Shown here: positions 53,578-62,849 of the stretch, piece after piece
How the letters are laid out: the number at the start of each line of letters is the position of its first letter
Numbering within the stretch: the stretch's first letter is position 1
DNA from: an uncultured Lachnospiraceae bacterium
GTDB lineage: Bacteria; Bacillota; Clostridia; Lachnospirales; Lachnospiraceae
DNA: 64,000 nt
Direction of reading: 5' to 3'
Assembly: GCA_947174505.1 (NCBI GenBank)
Contig: CAMWJF010000001.1
Location: forward strand, 145,685 to 209,684
Position numbers and translations under genes: made by a program
Notes under the pieces: generated by a model
What the model saw: the letters and a program-made list of their open reading frames with translations, nothing else
Told to the model about the DNA's origin: nothing
Database searches by the model: none

Positions 53578-53677
53578 TGTCTACAATGTATGGCGTGGAG
53601 TTGACACTTTTTCTGTCTATGAATTTGCGTGTTTTTACATATTTTAATATTGTAATGTTGTGAGAGGATGTTGTAAC

Positions 53678-55138
53678 TTGAACAGATTTTCAAAATACAT
53701 AGATAAATGTATATGGATATTTCTTATTTTGTCAGTTTTACTTTTGTGCTACTTATTTCCGTACACAGCTGACGATTTTGCATGGGGAAGCGAGAGCGGA
53801 TTAGCGCTGTGGAGATCCGGGTATCGGGATTACAGCGGCCGGTATGTCGGGAATGCGATCGTTTTGCTTTTGACACGTAGCAGATGTTTGCGGATGCTGG
53901 TGATGACGGTGTTTATAGTGGGAATGGATTATATGATTGTAAGAATCAGCAACTGTAAACAGTACACAGCGCTGATTATTATGGCGTTGCTGTTTGCAGC
54001 GCCCAAAACAATTTTACGGGAAAGCATTGCCTGGACGGCAGGCTTTAGCAACTATACGACATCGATTACACTGTTTATTCTGTATATATATTTGATCAGT
54101 GCGTTTTTTCGAAATCAAAATGTGAGTAAATACAGATTTGCGGTTAGGGCTGCTTCACTTTTGCTTCTCGGTTATTTGAGCGCGATGGTTGTGGAGCATG
54201 TCACAATCATGCAGATCATATTGGGAATTGGAATTGCGTTTTATGCGTGGATAAAAAAAGACAAGTTCAGAATAATGTGTTGTTTTTATCCGGTGGGTTC
54301 TATTTTGGGCGCAGCCACGATGTTCTCCAATGGATGTTATGCGGCGGCGGCAGCGGGAACGGATTTCTATCGCAACATACCGACAGGTCCAAAGGCAGTG
54401 TATGACAAAATGTGTCTCCAGTATTTTGACCTATTAGGGAAAGAAATGATTTTAGATAATATTGTTCTGGAGTTGTTTGTGGCTATAGTTATTACAGTCT
54501 TATGCTTCCAGAAGATAGGGGAGGGATGGAAAGAACGACGGTATGTTGTGGAAGCGGCCGTAATGCTGGTCGATGCTTCGGTTATGTACGGCCTGCTTAC
54601 TCGAATCAATACTTCGTGGAGCAAGGAAAGAGGATCGGGGAAATATATAGACGGTCTTGTAAATGCTGTATTCTGGCTGGCGTTATTTGTATTTACTGCT
54701 TTTATTCGTGTAGAAGAACGCAAAAAAACGGTAATGATTATGAGCTTGTTTGGAATTGCGTGTGCGGATGGCTGCCTGCTGATTGTTTCACCTATTAGTT
54801 CACGGTGCTTTTTTGCCGGCTATGTCCTGCTGGTGTGGTATTGTATGGAGTGTATCTCCCTGATTACAGTGAAGCAGGAACTAAGAACCCTGATAACAGG
54901 AATTTCTTTATTGTCAGCCTGCGTTGTTTTATATATGAATTTACATATTTACGGAAGCCTGTGTATGCAGGATAGGCAGAGGCTTGAAACAATACAGCAG
55001 GCCGTAAGAGAGAAAAAGACGGAGATCGTTCTGCCGCGTTTTAAGTATGAAGATTATATAATTGGTTATACGAGAACAAAAGATTTTTTACCGTTTAATG
55101 ATATAACATCAGATTTGGAGATCAGTTACGAAGAATAG
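53678..55138 (+). CDS. DUF6056/GT-C-like membrane protein (TTG start)
   Basis: 486 residues from TTG 53678, nine bases after GAGAGGA; an in-frame GTG at 53660 has no ribosome site. About 11-12 membrane segments. The first external loop reads YTADDFAWGSESGLALW then SGRYVGNAIVLLL, an acidic-pair motif as in DUF6056 and GT-C proteins. The last ~50 residues are soluble. Likely an extracytoplasmic glycosyltransferase using a polyprenyl-phosphate sugar; family name is tentative. Confidence 0.6.
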   Translation: MNRFSKYIDKCIWIFLILSVLLLCYLFPYTADDFAWGSESGLALWRSGYRDYSGRYVGNAIVLLLTRSRCLRMLVMTVFIVGMDYMIVRISNCKQYTALIIMALLFAAPKTILRESIAWTAGFSNYTTSITLFILYIYLISAFFRNQNVSKYRFAVRAASLLLLGYLSAMVVEHVTIMQIILGIGIAFYAWIKKDKFRIMCCFYPVGSILGAATMFSNGCYAAAAAGTDFYRNIPTGPKAVYDKMCLQYFDLLGKEMILDNIVLELFVAIVITVLCFQKIGEGWKERRYVVEAAVMLVDASVMYGLLTRINTSWSKERGSGKYIDGLVNAVFWLALFVFTAFIRVEERKKTVMIMSLFGIACADGCLLIVSPISSRCFFAGYVLLVWYCMECISLITVKQELRTLITGISLLSACVVLYMNLHIYGSLCMQDRQRLETIQQAVREKKTEIVLPRFKYEDYIIGYTRTKDFLPFNDITSDLEISYEE

Positions 55139-55202
55139 ATATATTCTATTATGGTGATTCTTATAAAATGGGTGAGTTTAGTTTGGATGGATAGTGTGTT
55201 TT

Positions 55203-55559
55203 ATGACTAAAAAAAATGTCAGAATATTTTTGGTTATGCAGATTATGAATGTCGTGTTTTCATTAAATACAGTTTTGATGAAGCTGGCGTCTGTTTCTTG
55301 GCAGGAAGAGGGTCTTTTTGCATATAGAACGATTATGATATTGTTTGCAGCTGTGGCAGTGTTAGGGCTCTATGCAGTGGCATGGCAGGCGGTTTTAGGA
55401 AAGGTCGATTTGTCGCAGGCCTATTTGAATAAGGGAACGGTAGTGTTCTGGGGGCTGTTGTGGTCAGCGGTTATATTTCACGAGCAGATTACGCCGCTTA
55501 ATATTATAGGCAGCCTGATCATTTTTATGGGATTGCTGATGGTAAACTACCATGAATAA
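55203..55559 (+). CDS. EamA/SMR-type small transporter subunit (ArnE-like)
   Basis: 118 residues, four hydrophobic segments; begins MTKKNVRIFLVMQIMNVVFSLN and ends with VFWGLLWSAVIFHEQITPLNIIGSLIIFMGLLMV, the EmrE/EamA half-transporter pattern. Overlaps the next, similar gene by eight bases. Such pairs (ArnE/ArnF) flip undecaprenyl-phosphate amino-sugar; multidrug efflux is less likely in this context. The start has only a weak GGATGG site. Confidence 0.7.
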   Translation: MTKKNVRIFLVMQIMNVVFSLNTVLMKLASVSWQEEGLFAYRTIMILFAAVAVLGLYAVAWQAVLGKVDLSQAYLNKGTVVFWGLLWSAVIFHEQITPLNIIGSLIIFMGLLMVNYHE

Positions 55560-55899
55560 GTGGAGTGCAGTTTTTTTGTATGGCTTCAGCGGTCTGATTG
55601 CGGCCATATCCCAGCTTCTTATGAAGTTGGAAGCAAAAAGGAATATAGGTGAAAGCGGAATCAGGCGCATTCTGCATTTACGGGTGATCGTTGCATATGG
55701 GCTGATGTTTGGTACGATACTGATCAATATGGTTGCAATGCGTTACGTACCTTATAAGTATGCGCCTGTGCTGGGAACATTTTCATACATCTTTGTGCTG
55801 CTTCTCGGATATTTTGGGTTAAAAGAGAGAATAGGGAAAAGAAAAGCTTTAGGTGCCTGTGTGATTCTTCTGGGAATTATTATATTTAACCAGGGGTGA
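55552..55899 (+). CDS. EamA/SMR-type small transporter subunit (ArnF-like)
   Basis: 115 residues with four membrane segments: WSAVFLYGFSGLIAAISQLLMKLEAK, then YGLMFGTILINMVAMRYVPYKYAPVLGTFSYIFVLLLGYFGLKERIGKRKALGACVIL in outline, the second-half EamA pattern with the conserved glutamate in GLKERI. Presumably forms a heterodimer with the 55203 product to move a lipid-linked sugar to the outer face. Confidence 0.72.
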   Translation: MNKWSAVFLYGFSGLIAAISQLLMKLEAKRNIGESGIRRILHLRVIVAYGLMFGTILINMVAMRYVPYKYAPVLGTFSYIFVLLLGYFGLKERIGKRKALGACVILLGIIIFNQG

Positions 55900-55919
55900 G
55901 AGGCGATAGGATAGAAAAT

Positions 55920-57638
55920 ATGAAACAGATGAATATCATGAAGATCAAGGCTGCACGGGAACGCCACAGACTTCTGCTTTCCATCATTATTGTTCTGGCT
56001 TTATTGCTGCTGACGTGGTCGTTGATTCCGATCGTTTTTGAGACGAACGACGATTCATTTATGATGGGTTACTTGGCTGGAGCATGGACAGGAAAGCCGG
56101 AGGTGGATACGATATTCAGCCTGTTTCTGTGGGGAAGGATTGTGTCAGCCCTTTATGTAGTCAATGCGGGGATTCCTTGGTATACTCTTATTTTTTTAGC
56201 GCTTATCTTCTTATCTCTGACAGTGGTCTGCTATTGTCTTATGGCTTCGTTTCCTAAGTGGGGAGAAGGCATGTTCTGCCTACTATATTTTTGTATGTTT
56301 CTATATTATACTGTTCTCCTTCAGTTTACGATGGTGTCCGCTTATTGTGGCGTTGCTGCGCTTTCCTTACTGCTGATTAATAAGAAGGAGGAAGGGCGCA
56401 GGAATTGCATTATTAGGAATATCATCATTTTCTTCTTCATGTTCTTTGCGGTCAATATTCGCTCCAAGGTGGGATATCTTACTTTAGGAAGCGCGGCTTT
56501 TGCGGTTAGTCTTGAAATTATCAGGTATCTGCTTAAAGCTGCCGACAGGCAGAAAATAAAAAAGGCGATCGTTTCTTTTATCGTATTATGTGTCGCGGTC
56601 GGCCTTTCCATATGTGCCCACAAGATTCATGAATCGCGGAATGGGTGGGAAGATTTTCGTGAATACCATGCGGAGAGAGCGAGGTTTACAGATTACACAC
56701 CGCTGGATTATATGTCCAATCAGGAACTGTTTCAGCAGATTGGATGGTCAGAGGATTTTTATCAGCTGCTCAGAGAATGGTTTCTTATGGACGAGACGAT
56801 CAATACAGAGACTTTTCAGATGATAAATGAGCGTAATGCACCTGTGGCTACAGGTGTGAGATGGGCTTTGTCGCATGACTTTCCCAGGATAGGCTTTCAG
56901 TCTAAGGTGTGGGCACTTTTAATGTTTCTTCTATTCGTAGACGCGCTCAGACACCGCAAAGGAGGCCTTGTCGTAAATGCCGTTCCATTCCTGTGGCTGC
57001 TTCTGTGGCTTGCGGAGACATGGTACTTTGCGCACAGCGGAAGACTGATGGAAAGGGCATTCGAAGCATGGACGCTACTTGCTGTGGTTCCCTCGATATT
57101 GGGAATGGGAGTTTTGCAGAGTCGCGAGCCGCTTGGAGAAAGCGAAAAGGGCAGGATGGAAAATGCTGTGGTATATGTGCTGGCGCTGGTACTGTGTATT
57201 GTATGTGCGTGTCACGCGGATGGGGGATACCGCGGCGCAAAGGATTTTTCGCAGAGGAGTGGCAATGCGCAGACGAGGCAGGCTGCCAGCGAAGACTATG
57301 CGATGGCGCACCCGGAGAATGTATATATTGGCGAGATGTCCCTTTTATTGGGAGCAGGAGGACCATGGAGGGTATATTCGGAGGGAAAACCATATAATTT
57401 AATATTCTGGGGCGCTTCCTACTATCATTCACCCCTTTACTATGCGCAGCTTGAAAGGAACGGATTGGAACATCTGTATGAGGAGGACTTCTTTCGGGAG
57501 AATGTCTATCTGATGGCAGGAGAAGAGCCAAATAAGAATCTCCTCAATGTGATGGCGGAAAAATTTCCCGGCTGTACCTATGAGATCACGGAGAAGAGGG
57601 ATGAATTTATCGTTTATCAATTTCATAGGACAGGCTGA
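55920..57638 (+). CDS. GT-C-like multi-pass membrane protein
   Basis: 572 residues from ATG 55920. About 11 helices. The loop after the first helix contains FETNDDSFMMGYLAG, an acidic pair as in GT-C and DUF6056 proteins. The C-terminal ~110 residues (YIGEMSLLLGAGGPWRVY onwards) are soluble and external. It lies between the ArnE/F-like pair and a GtrB-like GT2, the expected place for the final transferase of a lipid-linked decoration system. No named family recognised. Confidence 0.55.
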   Translation: MKQMNIMKIKAARERHRLLLSIIIVLALLLLTWSLIPIVFETNDDSFMMGYLAGAWTGKPEVDTIFSLFLWGRIVSALYVVNAGIPWYTLIFLALIFLSLTVVCYCLMASFPKWGEGMFCLLYFCMFLYYTVLLQFTMVSAYCGVAALSLLLINKKEEGRRNCIIRNIIIFFFMFFAVNIRSKVGYLTLGSAAFAVSLEIIRYLLKAADRQKIKKAIVSFIVLCVAVGLSICAHKIHESRNGWEDFREYHAERARFTDYTPLDYMSNQELFQQIGWSEDFYQLLREWFLMDETINTETFQMINERNAPVATGVRWALSHDFPRIGFQSKVWALLMFLLFVDALRHRKGGLVVNAVPFLWLLLWLAETWYFAHSGRLMERAFEAWTLLAVVPSILGMGVLQSREPLGESEKGRMENAVVYVLALVLCIVCACHADGGYRGAKDFSQRSGNAQTRQAASEDYAMAHPENVYIGEMSLLLGAGGPWRVYSEGKPYNLIFWGASYYHSPLYYAQLERNGLEHLYEEDFFRENVYLMAGEEPNKNLLNVMAEKFPGCTYEITEKRDEFIVYQFHRTG

Positions 57639-57671
57639 ACTGTGACAGTGGGAGGAGGGGAAAACAAAGTT

Positions 57672-58661
57672 ATGAAAGAGAAAATATCGGTCATTATTCC
57701 CTGCTATAACTCTGAAAATTCAATTAAAACAGTGGCGGAAAATGTGCTAAATACATTAGAGAAAAGTTTTGAATGTCAGCTTATTCTGGTAAATGACTGC
57801 TCAAAGGACAATGTTTGGGATGTGATAACGGGGTTGTGCGCGGAACATCAAAATATTATAGGGCTTTCCCTGGCCAGAAATTTCGGACAGCAGTCCGCCA
57901 GAATGGCGGCAATCGAATATGTGACTGGAGATTACGTGGTGTTCATGGATGATGACGGACAGCACAATGCGGCTGACATCCTGAAGCTGATAGAAAAGCT
58001 GAAAACGGGTTACGATATTGTGTATGCCTATTTCCGTCATAAGAAGGAGAGCGGTTTCCGTGTGTGGGGCAGTAATATTAACCGCTGGATGACGGACTGG
58101 GTGATGGGCACGCCAAAGAATGTGCACACCAGCAGTTTTTTTGTCACAAGAAGGTTTGTGGTGGACAAGCTGAAAGATTATCCCAATCCGTCGCCCTATA
58201 TCTTTGGATACTTTATGCATATTACAAGGAATATAGCGGATGTAGCCGTAGAGCATCATGAGCGCATATATGGAAGGAGCGGGTACACACTCAGGAAACT
58301 TATTGGCCTGTGGCTGGAAGGGTTTACCGGGTTTTCGGTGATTCCTCTGAGGATAGCAAGCATCGTCGGCTGTGGTATGGCGGTGATCGGCTTTCTGGGG
58401 GGCATTTATACAGTCATTCATAAGCTGGTGGAACCGGCAGTAGCAGCCGGCTATACGTCCCTGATTGCGGTTATGCTGTTTTGCTGTGGCATGATTATGA
58501 TTATGCTGGGTCTGCTGGGAGAATATGTGGGACGGATTTTTATGAATCTAAACCATCTGCCGCAGTATGTAGTCCGGAACAAGCTGAATGTACCACCAAA
58601 TAAAAGAGTTTTGGAAAACCAATTGAGCGAGGAGAACGAATATGTACGAGAATATCAATGA
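57672..58661 (+). CDS. GtrB/ArnC-like polyprenyl-phosphate GT2
   Basis: 329 residues from ATG 57672, downstream of AGGAGGGG. GT2 motifs: VIIPCYNSENSI, LVNDCSKDNVW, LARNFGQQSARMAAI, FMDDDGQHN (DXD), GRSGYTLRKLI. Two C-terminal helices (about 240-260, 275-297) are typical of GtrB, CsbB and ArnC, which load a sugar onto undecaprenyl phosphate. It overlaps the radical SAM gene by 20 bases. Paralogue at 62850. Confidence 0.88.
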   Translation: MKEKISVIIPCYNSENSIKTVAENVLNTLEKSFECQLILVNDCSKDNVWDVITGLCAEHQNIIGLSLARNFGQQSARMAAIEYVTGDYVVFMDDDGQHNAADILKLIEKLKTGYDIVYAYFRHKKESGFRVWGSNINRWMTDWVMGTPKNVHTSSFFVTRRFVVDKLKDYPNPSPYIFGYFMHITRNIADVAVEHHERIYGRSGYTLRKLIGLWLEGFTGFSVIPLRIASIVGCGMAVIGFLGGIYTVIHKLVEPAVAAGYTSLIAVMLFCCGMIMIMLGLLGEYVGRIFMNLNHLPQYVVRNKLNVPPNKRVLENQLSEENEYVREYQ

Positions 58662-59610
58662 AGTAGAAAAAAAATTTAAGATATCGGAGTTTCCGTTGAA
58701 CGTAGCTATTGAGACTGGGAACTATTGCAACTTAAACTGTATTATGTGTGCGAATAATAAGCTGACCAGGCCGAAAGGACAGATGAGTATTCTTTTGTAT
58801 AAAAAGCTCATAGACGAGATTGCACAGGAAAATCCTTACACAAGAATCTGGCTGGACTATTATGGAGAGCCCTTGCTGCAGAAGTTTAAGATTTTTTATA
58901 TGATTGATTATGCGGTCAAAAAGGGATTAAAGAATATCAGTATGAATACAAATGCAACTTTGCTGGATGAGGAAATGGCGGAGATGATGTTAGATTCCGG
59001 AATTGATTTTATCAGCATTGACTGTGATGGCTTTTCTAAGGAGGTATACGAAAAAATCCGGGTAAACGCGAATAGGGATATTGTATATGCAAATATTGAA
59101 CATATCTTAAGTCGTAAACAGGAGCGCGGGTTGACGAAACCTATTATTGAAGTAAAAGCAATGGAAATGAAGGAAAATGTGCATGAGATAGAGCAGATTC
59201 TCCAGTATTGGAGAGAGCGGGGAGCATGGACAGCGGTCCGAAGACTGATTTCGTGGGGTGGGCAGTGCGAGGATATTGCGCCTGAGGCGGTAGATGCAAG
59301 GATTGCCTGTGGCAATGCGGTGGGAATCTTTCCGATCACATGGGATGGCAGGGCGACACTGTGCGTTATGGACACGAATGCCGACTACCAGTGCGGGGAT
59401 CTGAACACCACTTCTATCAAGGAGATATGGCAGAAGAGGAATGAGGAATTTGTAAAAAAACATATGGAACACCGCTTTGACGAACTTCCCGAAATATGCC
59501 AAAGCTGTACGGACTGGGAGATTGTCGGGGAGAACCGTTATGACGAGAACGGCAATGAGGTGGGTAAGAGTTATGAGGAAAGAGAACAGATGCTTGGGGA
59601 AAACGGATGA
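58642..59610 (+). CDS. Radical SAM/SPASM protein coupled to a GtrB-like GT2
   Basis: 322 residues. Radical SAM motif CNLNCIMC near residue 29, then WLDYYGEPLL; C-terminal cysteines around GIFPITWDGRATLCVMD and ICQSCTDWE form a short SPASM-like site. Translationally coupled at both ends: overlap of 20 bases with the GT2 and four bases with the SDR. It may alter the sugar carried by this module; substrate unknown. Confidence 0.8.
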   Translation: MYENINEVEKKFKISEFPLNVAIETGNYCNLNCIMCANNKLTRPKGQMSILLYKKLIDEIAQENPYTRIWLDYYGEPLLQKFKIFYMIDYAVKKGLKNISMNTNATLLDEEMAEMMLDSGIDFISIDCDGFSKEVYEKIRVNANRDIVYANIEHILSRKQERGLTKPIIEVKAMEMKENVHEIEQILQYWRERGAWTAVRRLISWGGQCEDIAPEAVDARIACGNAVGIFPITWDGRATLCVMDTNADYQCGDLNTTSIKEIWQKRNEEFVKKHMEHRFDELPEICQSCTDWEIVGENRYDENGNEVGKSYEEREQMLGENG

Positions 59611-60491
59611 GTAAGATTCTGGTTACCGGCGCGGCAGGATTTATTGGCATTTATGTGACAAGGCATCTGCTGGCGCAAGGGTATGATGTCATAGCGCTGA
59701 TAAATTCGAAAAAATTGGATGCGCAGTCGGATCGGCTTACTGTTGTTGAGGCGGATATCTGTGATGAAGGCCTTGCAAAGAAGGTGTCCGGTGTGATCGG
59801 CCAATGTCAGACAGTGGTTCATCTGGCGGCGGATATTCGTGTGCCAGGCGACGGACGGACAATTGACGTGAACTGTCTGGGCACTTACCATGTGACGGAG
59901 TTGGCGAATGAACTGGGGGCGAGCAAGCTTATTTACCTGTCCAGTGTGCCAGTTATTGGAAAACCGGTCGATGTGCCAATAACAGAGGAGCACCCCTTGC
60001 ATCCCAAAACCCTGTATCATATTACTAAACTGGCCGGGGAGGGGATTGTGAACCAGGTCGGTGCGCTTGGGATGAAAAAGCTTATGCTGCGCATTCCCTC
60101 TCCTGTTGGAAGGGGAATGCGGCAGAATGTTTTTTTGTATCGTATGCTTGAACAATGCCGTAAGGGACAGGATATCCTGCTTTATGGAGCGGGCGGTAGA
60201 GTACAGAATTATGTGGATGTACGCGATATTGCGGAGGCGGTCAGTCTGTCGGAGACCCGGGATGCAGAGGGCGTGTTTTTGATTGGTGGGGAGAGCATCT
60301 CCAACCTGCAGCTTGCCGAAAAATGTATTGCCTGTACAAATGCAGGCGTGCAGATTAAGTTTGCCGGGGTGGAGGATGCGGCGGAAACGGAATGTTGGGA
60401 ATTGTCCGGGGAAAAGGCAAGAACCGTATTGGGATACGTGCCCGGGCATACGCTGGATGATACGATAGGGTGGATTTACAGCGAATTGTAA
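59607..60491 (+). CDS. NAD-dependent epimerase/dehydratase (extended SDR)
   Basis: 294 residues. Rossmann loop VTGAAGFIGIYV, VVHLAAD, LSSVPVIGKP and active-site YHITK (Tyr-x-x-x-Lys) near residue 138. Shorter than typical sugar-nucleotide 4,6-dehydratases (about 330) and lacking their usual motifs, so epimerase, reductase or lyase activity on a sugar is more likely. Four-base overlap with the radical SAM gene. Confidence 0.8.
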   Translation: MSKILVTGAAGFIGIYVTRHLLAQGYDVIALINSKKLDAQSDRLTVVEADICDEGLAKKVSGVIGQCQTVVHLAADIRVPGDGRTIDVNCLGTYHVTELANELGASKLIYLSSVPVIGKPVDVPITEEHPLHPKTLYHITKLAGEGIVNQVGALGMKKLMLRIPSPVGRGMRQNVFLYRMLEQCRKGQDILLYGAGGRVQNYVDVRDIAEAVSLSETRDAEGVFLIGGESISNLQLAEKCIACTNAGVQIKFAGVEDAAETECWELSGEKARTVLGYVPGHTLDDTIGWIYSEL

Positions 60492-60504
60492 GAGGGGGCG
60501 GACT

Positions 60505-61215
60505 GTGCGTTTAGTTGTTTTTTCTGATCTGCATGGTAATTCCTATGCATTAGATGCTTTTTTAAGTAAAATACTGCAGACATCTTATGATCAATTGGTT
60601 TTTTGTGGAGACATTTTCGGTTATTATTATAATCAGCATGAAATTATTGAAAAATTGGATCGATTAGAGAAACTGGTTTGGTTAAAAGGGAATCATGATG
60701 CGTATTTTCTTCAATTGTTTTGCGGTAAAAAACAGGAGAACGATTTTATTGAAAAATATGGTCATTCGTATTCCGGTCTTAATAGACGATTTGCAAAGGC
60801 GGAGTGCGAAATGATTGAAAAACTAAAATCAGAGTGTGTGATTCGTGAGCGGGGTTGTAAAATAGGAATTTTTCATGGTACGCCACAGGACACACTGGAA
60901 GGCAGACTATATCCTAGGGATCTGATTAAAGAACCGCAGGCATATCAGCAGTATGATATTGTCATTTTGGGGCATACCCATTGCAGGATGGAGCGGTTTG
61001 TGGGTGATACCTTAGTAGTTAATTCGGGTTCACTTGGTCAGCCAAGGGATGGCAGCGGTTATGGATATGCTGTGATAGACACATCTGATAAAACGGTGCG
61101 GTTTGAGAATGTCACACTGGACACAACGGCGTTATACAGGCAGATTGATCGGTATGACCCAGAACTTAAGAAACTGAAAAGTGTTCTGGAGCGCAGGAAG
61201 GAAGATTTCATATGA
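60505..61215 (+). CDS. YfcE/MJ0936-like metallophosphoesterase (GTG start)
   Basis: 236 residues from GTG 60505, six bases after AGAGGGGG. Calcineurin-like motifs: FSDLHGNSYAL, FCGDIFGYY, LKGNHDAYF, FHGTPQD and LGHTHCRME. A two-metal phosphoesterase, possibly removing phosphate from a sugar or nucleotide intermediate of this block. The coding sequence is more AT-rich than the SDR gene before it. Overlaps the ATP-grasp gene by four bases. Confidence 0.85.
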   Translation: MRLVVFSDLHGNSYALDAFLSKILQTSYDQLVFCGDIFGYYYNQHEIIEKLDRLEKLVWLKGNHDAYFLQLFCGKKQENDFIEKYGHSYSGLNRRFAKAECEMIEKLKSECVIRERGCKIGIFHGTPQDTLEGRLYPRDLIKEPQAYQQYDIVILGHTHCRMERFVGDTLVVNSGSLGQPRDGSGYGYAVIDTSDKTVRFENVTLDTTALYRQIDRYDPELKKLKSVLERRKEDFI

Positions 61216-62150
61216 GAAGAATTTTGGTTACTGCAATCAGCGGTGATATTGCAAATGGTATACTTAAAATATTGCAGGAAACAGAGGATGAGGTATACGG
61301 CTGTGATATTTATGATTATCCCGTGGGCATGGACAGGGTTATTGCTTATTGGAAGAGCTATGCAGCGGTCAGTTCCGCATATATAGAGAATTTATTAAAA
61401 AAGTGCAAAGAGTATCAGATTACCCATCTGATTCCTGCCAATGAGGCAGAAATCGAGGTTATCTCAAAAAATTTAGGCCTTTTCCAGGAAGCTGGCATAA
61501 AAGTAATGATTAATGATCCTAATATGATAGTAACTTTTCAAGACAAATACGAAACGATTAGGATGCTGAATAAAATAGGGGGAATTGCTACGCCGAGGAC
61601 TTATCTTTATGATGATTTTACGGAGGACGGACAAGCATATATTGTCAAGCTCAGAAATTCCTGTGGATCTAAATTGTTGAAGAAGATAAGAACAATTGAT
61701 GAGATAACCGAATTGCAGGTGGATGCCAGAGACATTGTTATTCAGGAATATATAGATGAAGATGCGCGGGAGTATACGGTAGGGGTTTTTTCTGATGGCA
61801 GGAATACTTCAACAATTATATTTAGAAGAAAATTGAAACACGGGTATACATCCTTTGTTGAATTGGTAGAAGATGAAGGAATATGTGATATTGCGGAACG
61901 GATAGTAAATTATATGAATCTACGCGGTTATATTAATATTCAATTAAGAAAACACGGAGAAAAAAATTATATTTTCGAAATAAATGCCAGAATCTCAGGC
62001 TCAGTATATTTTCAATATATGTTGGGACACAATATTGTAATATGGTGGCTGGATCTTCTGGACGGTAAATTAGGCCATGTATACGAGAATAAATACAAAA
62101 AGGCAATTGGAATCCGGGAACTGACAGAGAAGTTTGTGATAATGGAGTAA
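61212..62150 (+). CDS. ATP-grasp ligase
   Basis: 312 residues. N-terminal pre-ATP-grasp domain (MRRILVTAISGDIANGIL, HLIPANEAEIEVISK), then ATP-grasp features: DKYETIRMLNKIGGIATPRTY, YIVKLRNSCGSKLL, IVIQEYIDEDAREYTVGVF and FEINARISGSVYFQYMLG. Relatives of carbamoyl-phosphate synthase large chain join a carboxylate to an amine. With the neighbouring acyltransferase it could amidate a sugar acid or add an amino acid to an amino-sugar. Substrate unknown. Confidence 0.8.
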   Translation: MRRILVTAISGDIANGILKILQETEDEVYGCDIYDYPVGMDRVIAYWKSYAAVSSAYIENLLKKCKEYQITHLIPANEAEIEVISKNLGLFQEAGIKVMINDPNMIVTFQDKYETIRMLNKIGGIATPRTYLYDDFTEDGQAYIVKLRNSCGSKLLKKIRTIDEITELQVDARDIVIQEYIDEDAREYTVGVFSDGRNTSTIIFRRKLKHGYTSFVELVEDEGICDIAERIVNYMNLRGYINIQLRKHGEKNYIFEINARISGSVYFQYMLGHNIVIWWLDLLDGKLGHVYENKYKKAIGIRELTEKFVIME

Positions 62151-62153
62151 AAC

Positions 62154-62828
62154 ATGCATTATTTTATTTATGGAACAACCGATTTGGCGGAAAATCTGTT
62201 TTATTTATTGACGGAAGATAACAGAGAGATTACTGGATTTGTTGTGGAAAGGAAATATATTACTGACGGGTGTAAGGTAATCTCCTTTAAAGGTGCAATT
62301 AGAACGCTGCCGGTTATCCCCTTTGAAGAGCTGGAGATACATTATAAGAAGGAAGAAATTGCCATTTATCTATGTATAGGTTATACGAACATGAACCGTG
62401 CCCGCAGGGAAAAATTTATGGAATTAAAAAAGCGCGGCTATCGTATAGAGAATTATATACATAAGACAGCCTGTGTGGAAACAGATAAATTAGGAGAAGG
62501 AAATCTGATTTTTGAGCAGGCTTATATAGGAATGTATGCGGTGCTCGGCAATGGAAATATCGTTTATCCGAAAGCTCTGATTGCACATCATTCCAAGATC
62601 GGGGACTTTAATTATTTTGCCATTTCTACATCGGTAGCTGGACATGTTACGGTTTCGGATGAGAATTTTTTTGGTAACAATGCGACTACAAGAGATAAAA
62701 TTAAAATTGGAAACGGCAATCTGATCGGGGCAAACGCTTATGTGCAGCATGACTTGTCGGATGAAAATGTGATTGTTCCGGAACGAAGTATTATTTTGAA
62801 GAATAAGAAACCTACTTTTTTTTTATAA
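62154..62828 (+). CDS. NeuD/PglD-like hexapeptide acyltransferase
   Basis: 224 residues. N-terminal nucleotide-sugar-binding region (HYFIYGTTDLAENLFYLL, CIGYTNMNRARREKFMEL) and C-terminal beta-helix (LGEGNLIFEQAYIGMYAVLG, IAHHSKIGDFNYFAI with likely catalytic His, FFGNNATTRDKIKIGNGNLI). Starts four bases after the ATP-grasp stop. Probably N-acylates an amino-sugar; differs enough from 45329 NeuD to have another substrate. Confidence 0.78.
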   Translation: MHYFIYGTTDLAENLFYLLTEDNREITGFVVERKYITDGCKVISFKGAIRTLPVIPFEELEIHYKKEEIAIYLCIGYTNMNRARREKFMELKKRGYRIENYIHKTACVETDKLGEGNLIFEQAYIGMYAVLGNGNIVYPKALIAHHSKIGDFNYFAISTSVAGHVTVSDENFFGNNATTRDKIKIGNGNLIGANAYVQHDLSDENVIVPERSIILKNKKPTFFL

Positions 62829-62849
62829 GAATAATGAGGTGGTCAGTAC

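Noticed and set aside
53340..53693. Open frames on both strands over 53340-53693 (76 and 117 codons)
   Set aside because: They lie across the inverted-repeat element, lack ribosome sites and show no protein-like domain; the sequence is better explained by nested stems.
55203..55899. SMR pair as a multidrug efflux system
   Set aside because: Position between GT-C-like and GtrB-like genes makes lipid-linked sugar flipping far more likely, though sequence alone does not settle it.
59607..60491. SDR as the missing LegB-type 4,6-dehydratase
   Set aside because: Too short and lacking the dehydratase motifs; its neighbours belong to another module.
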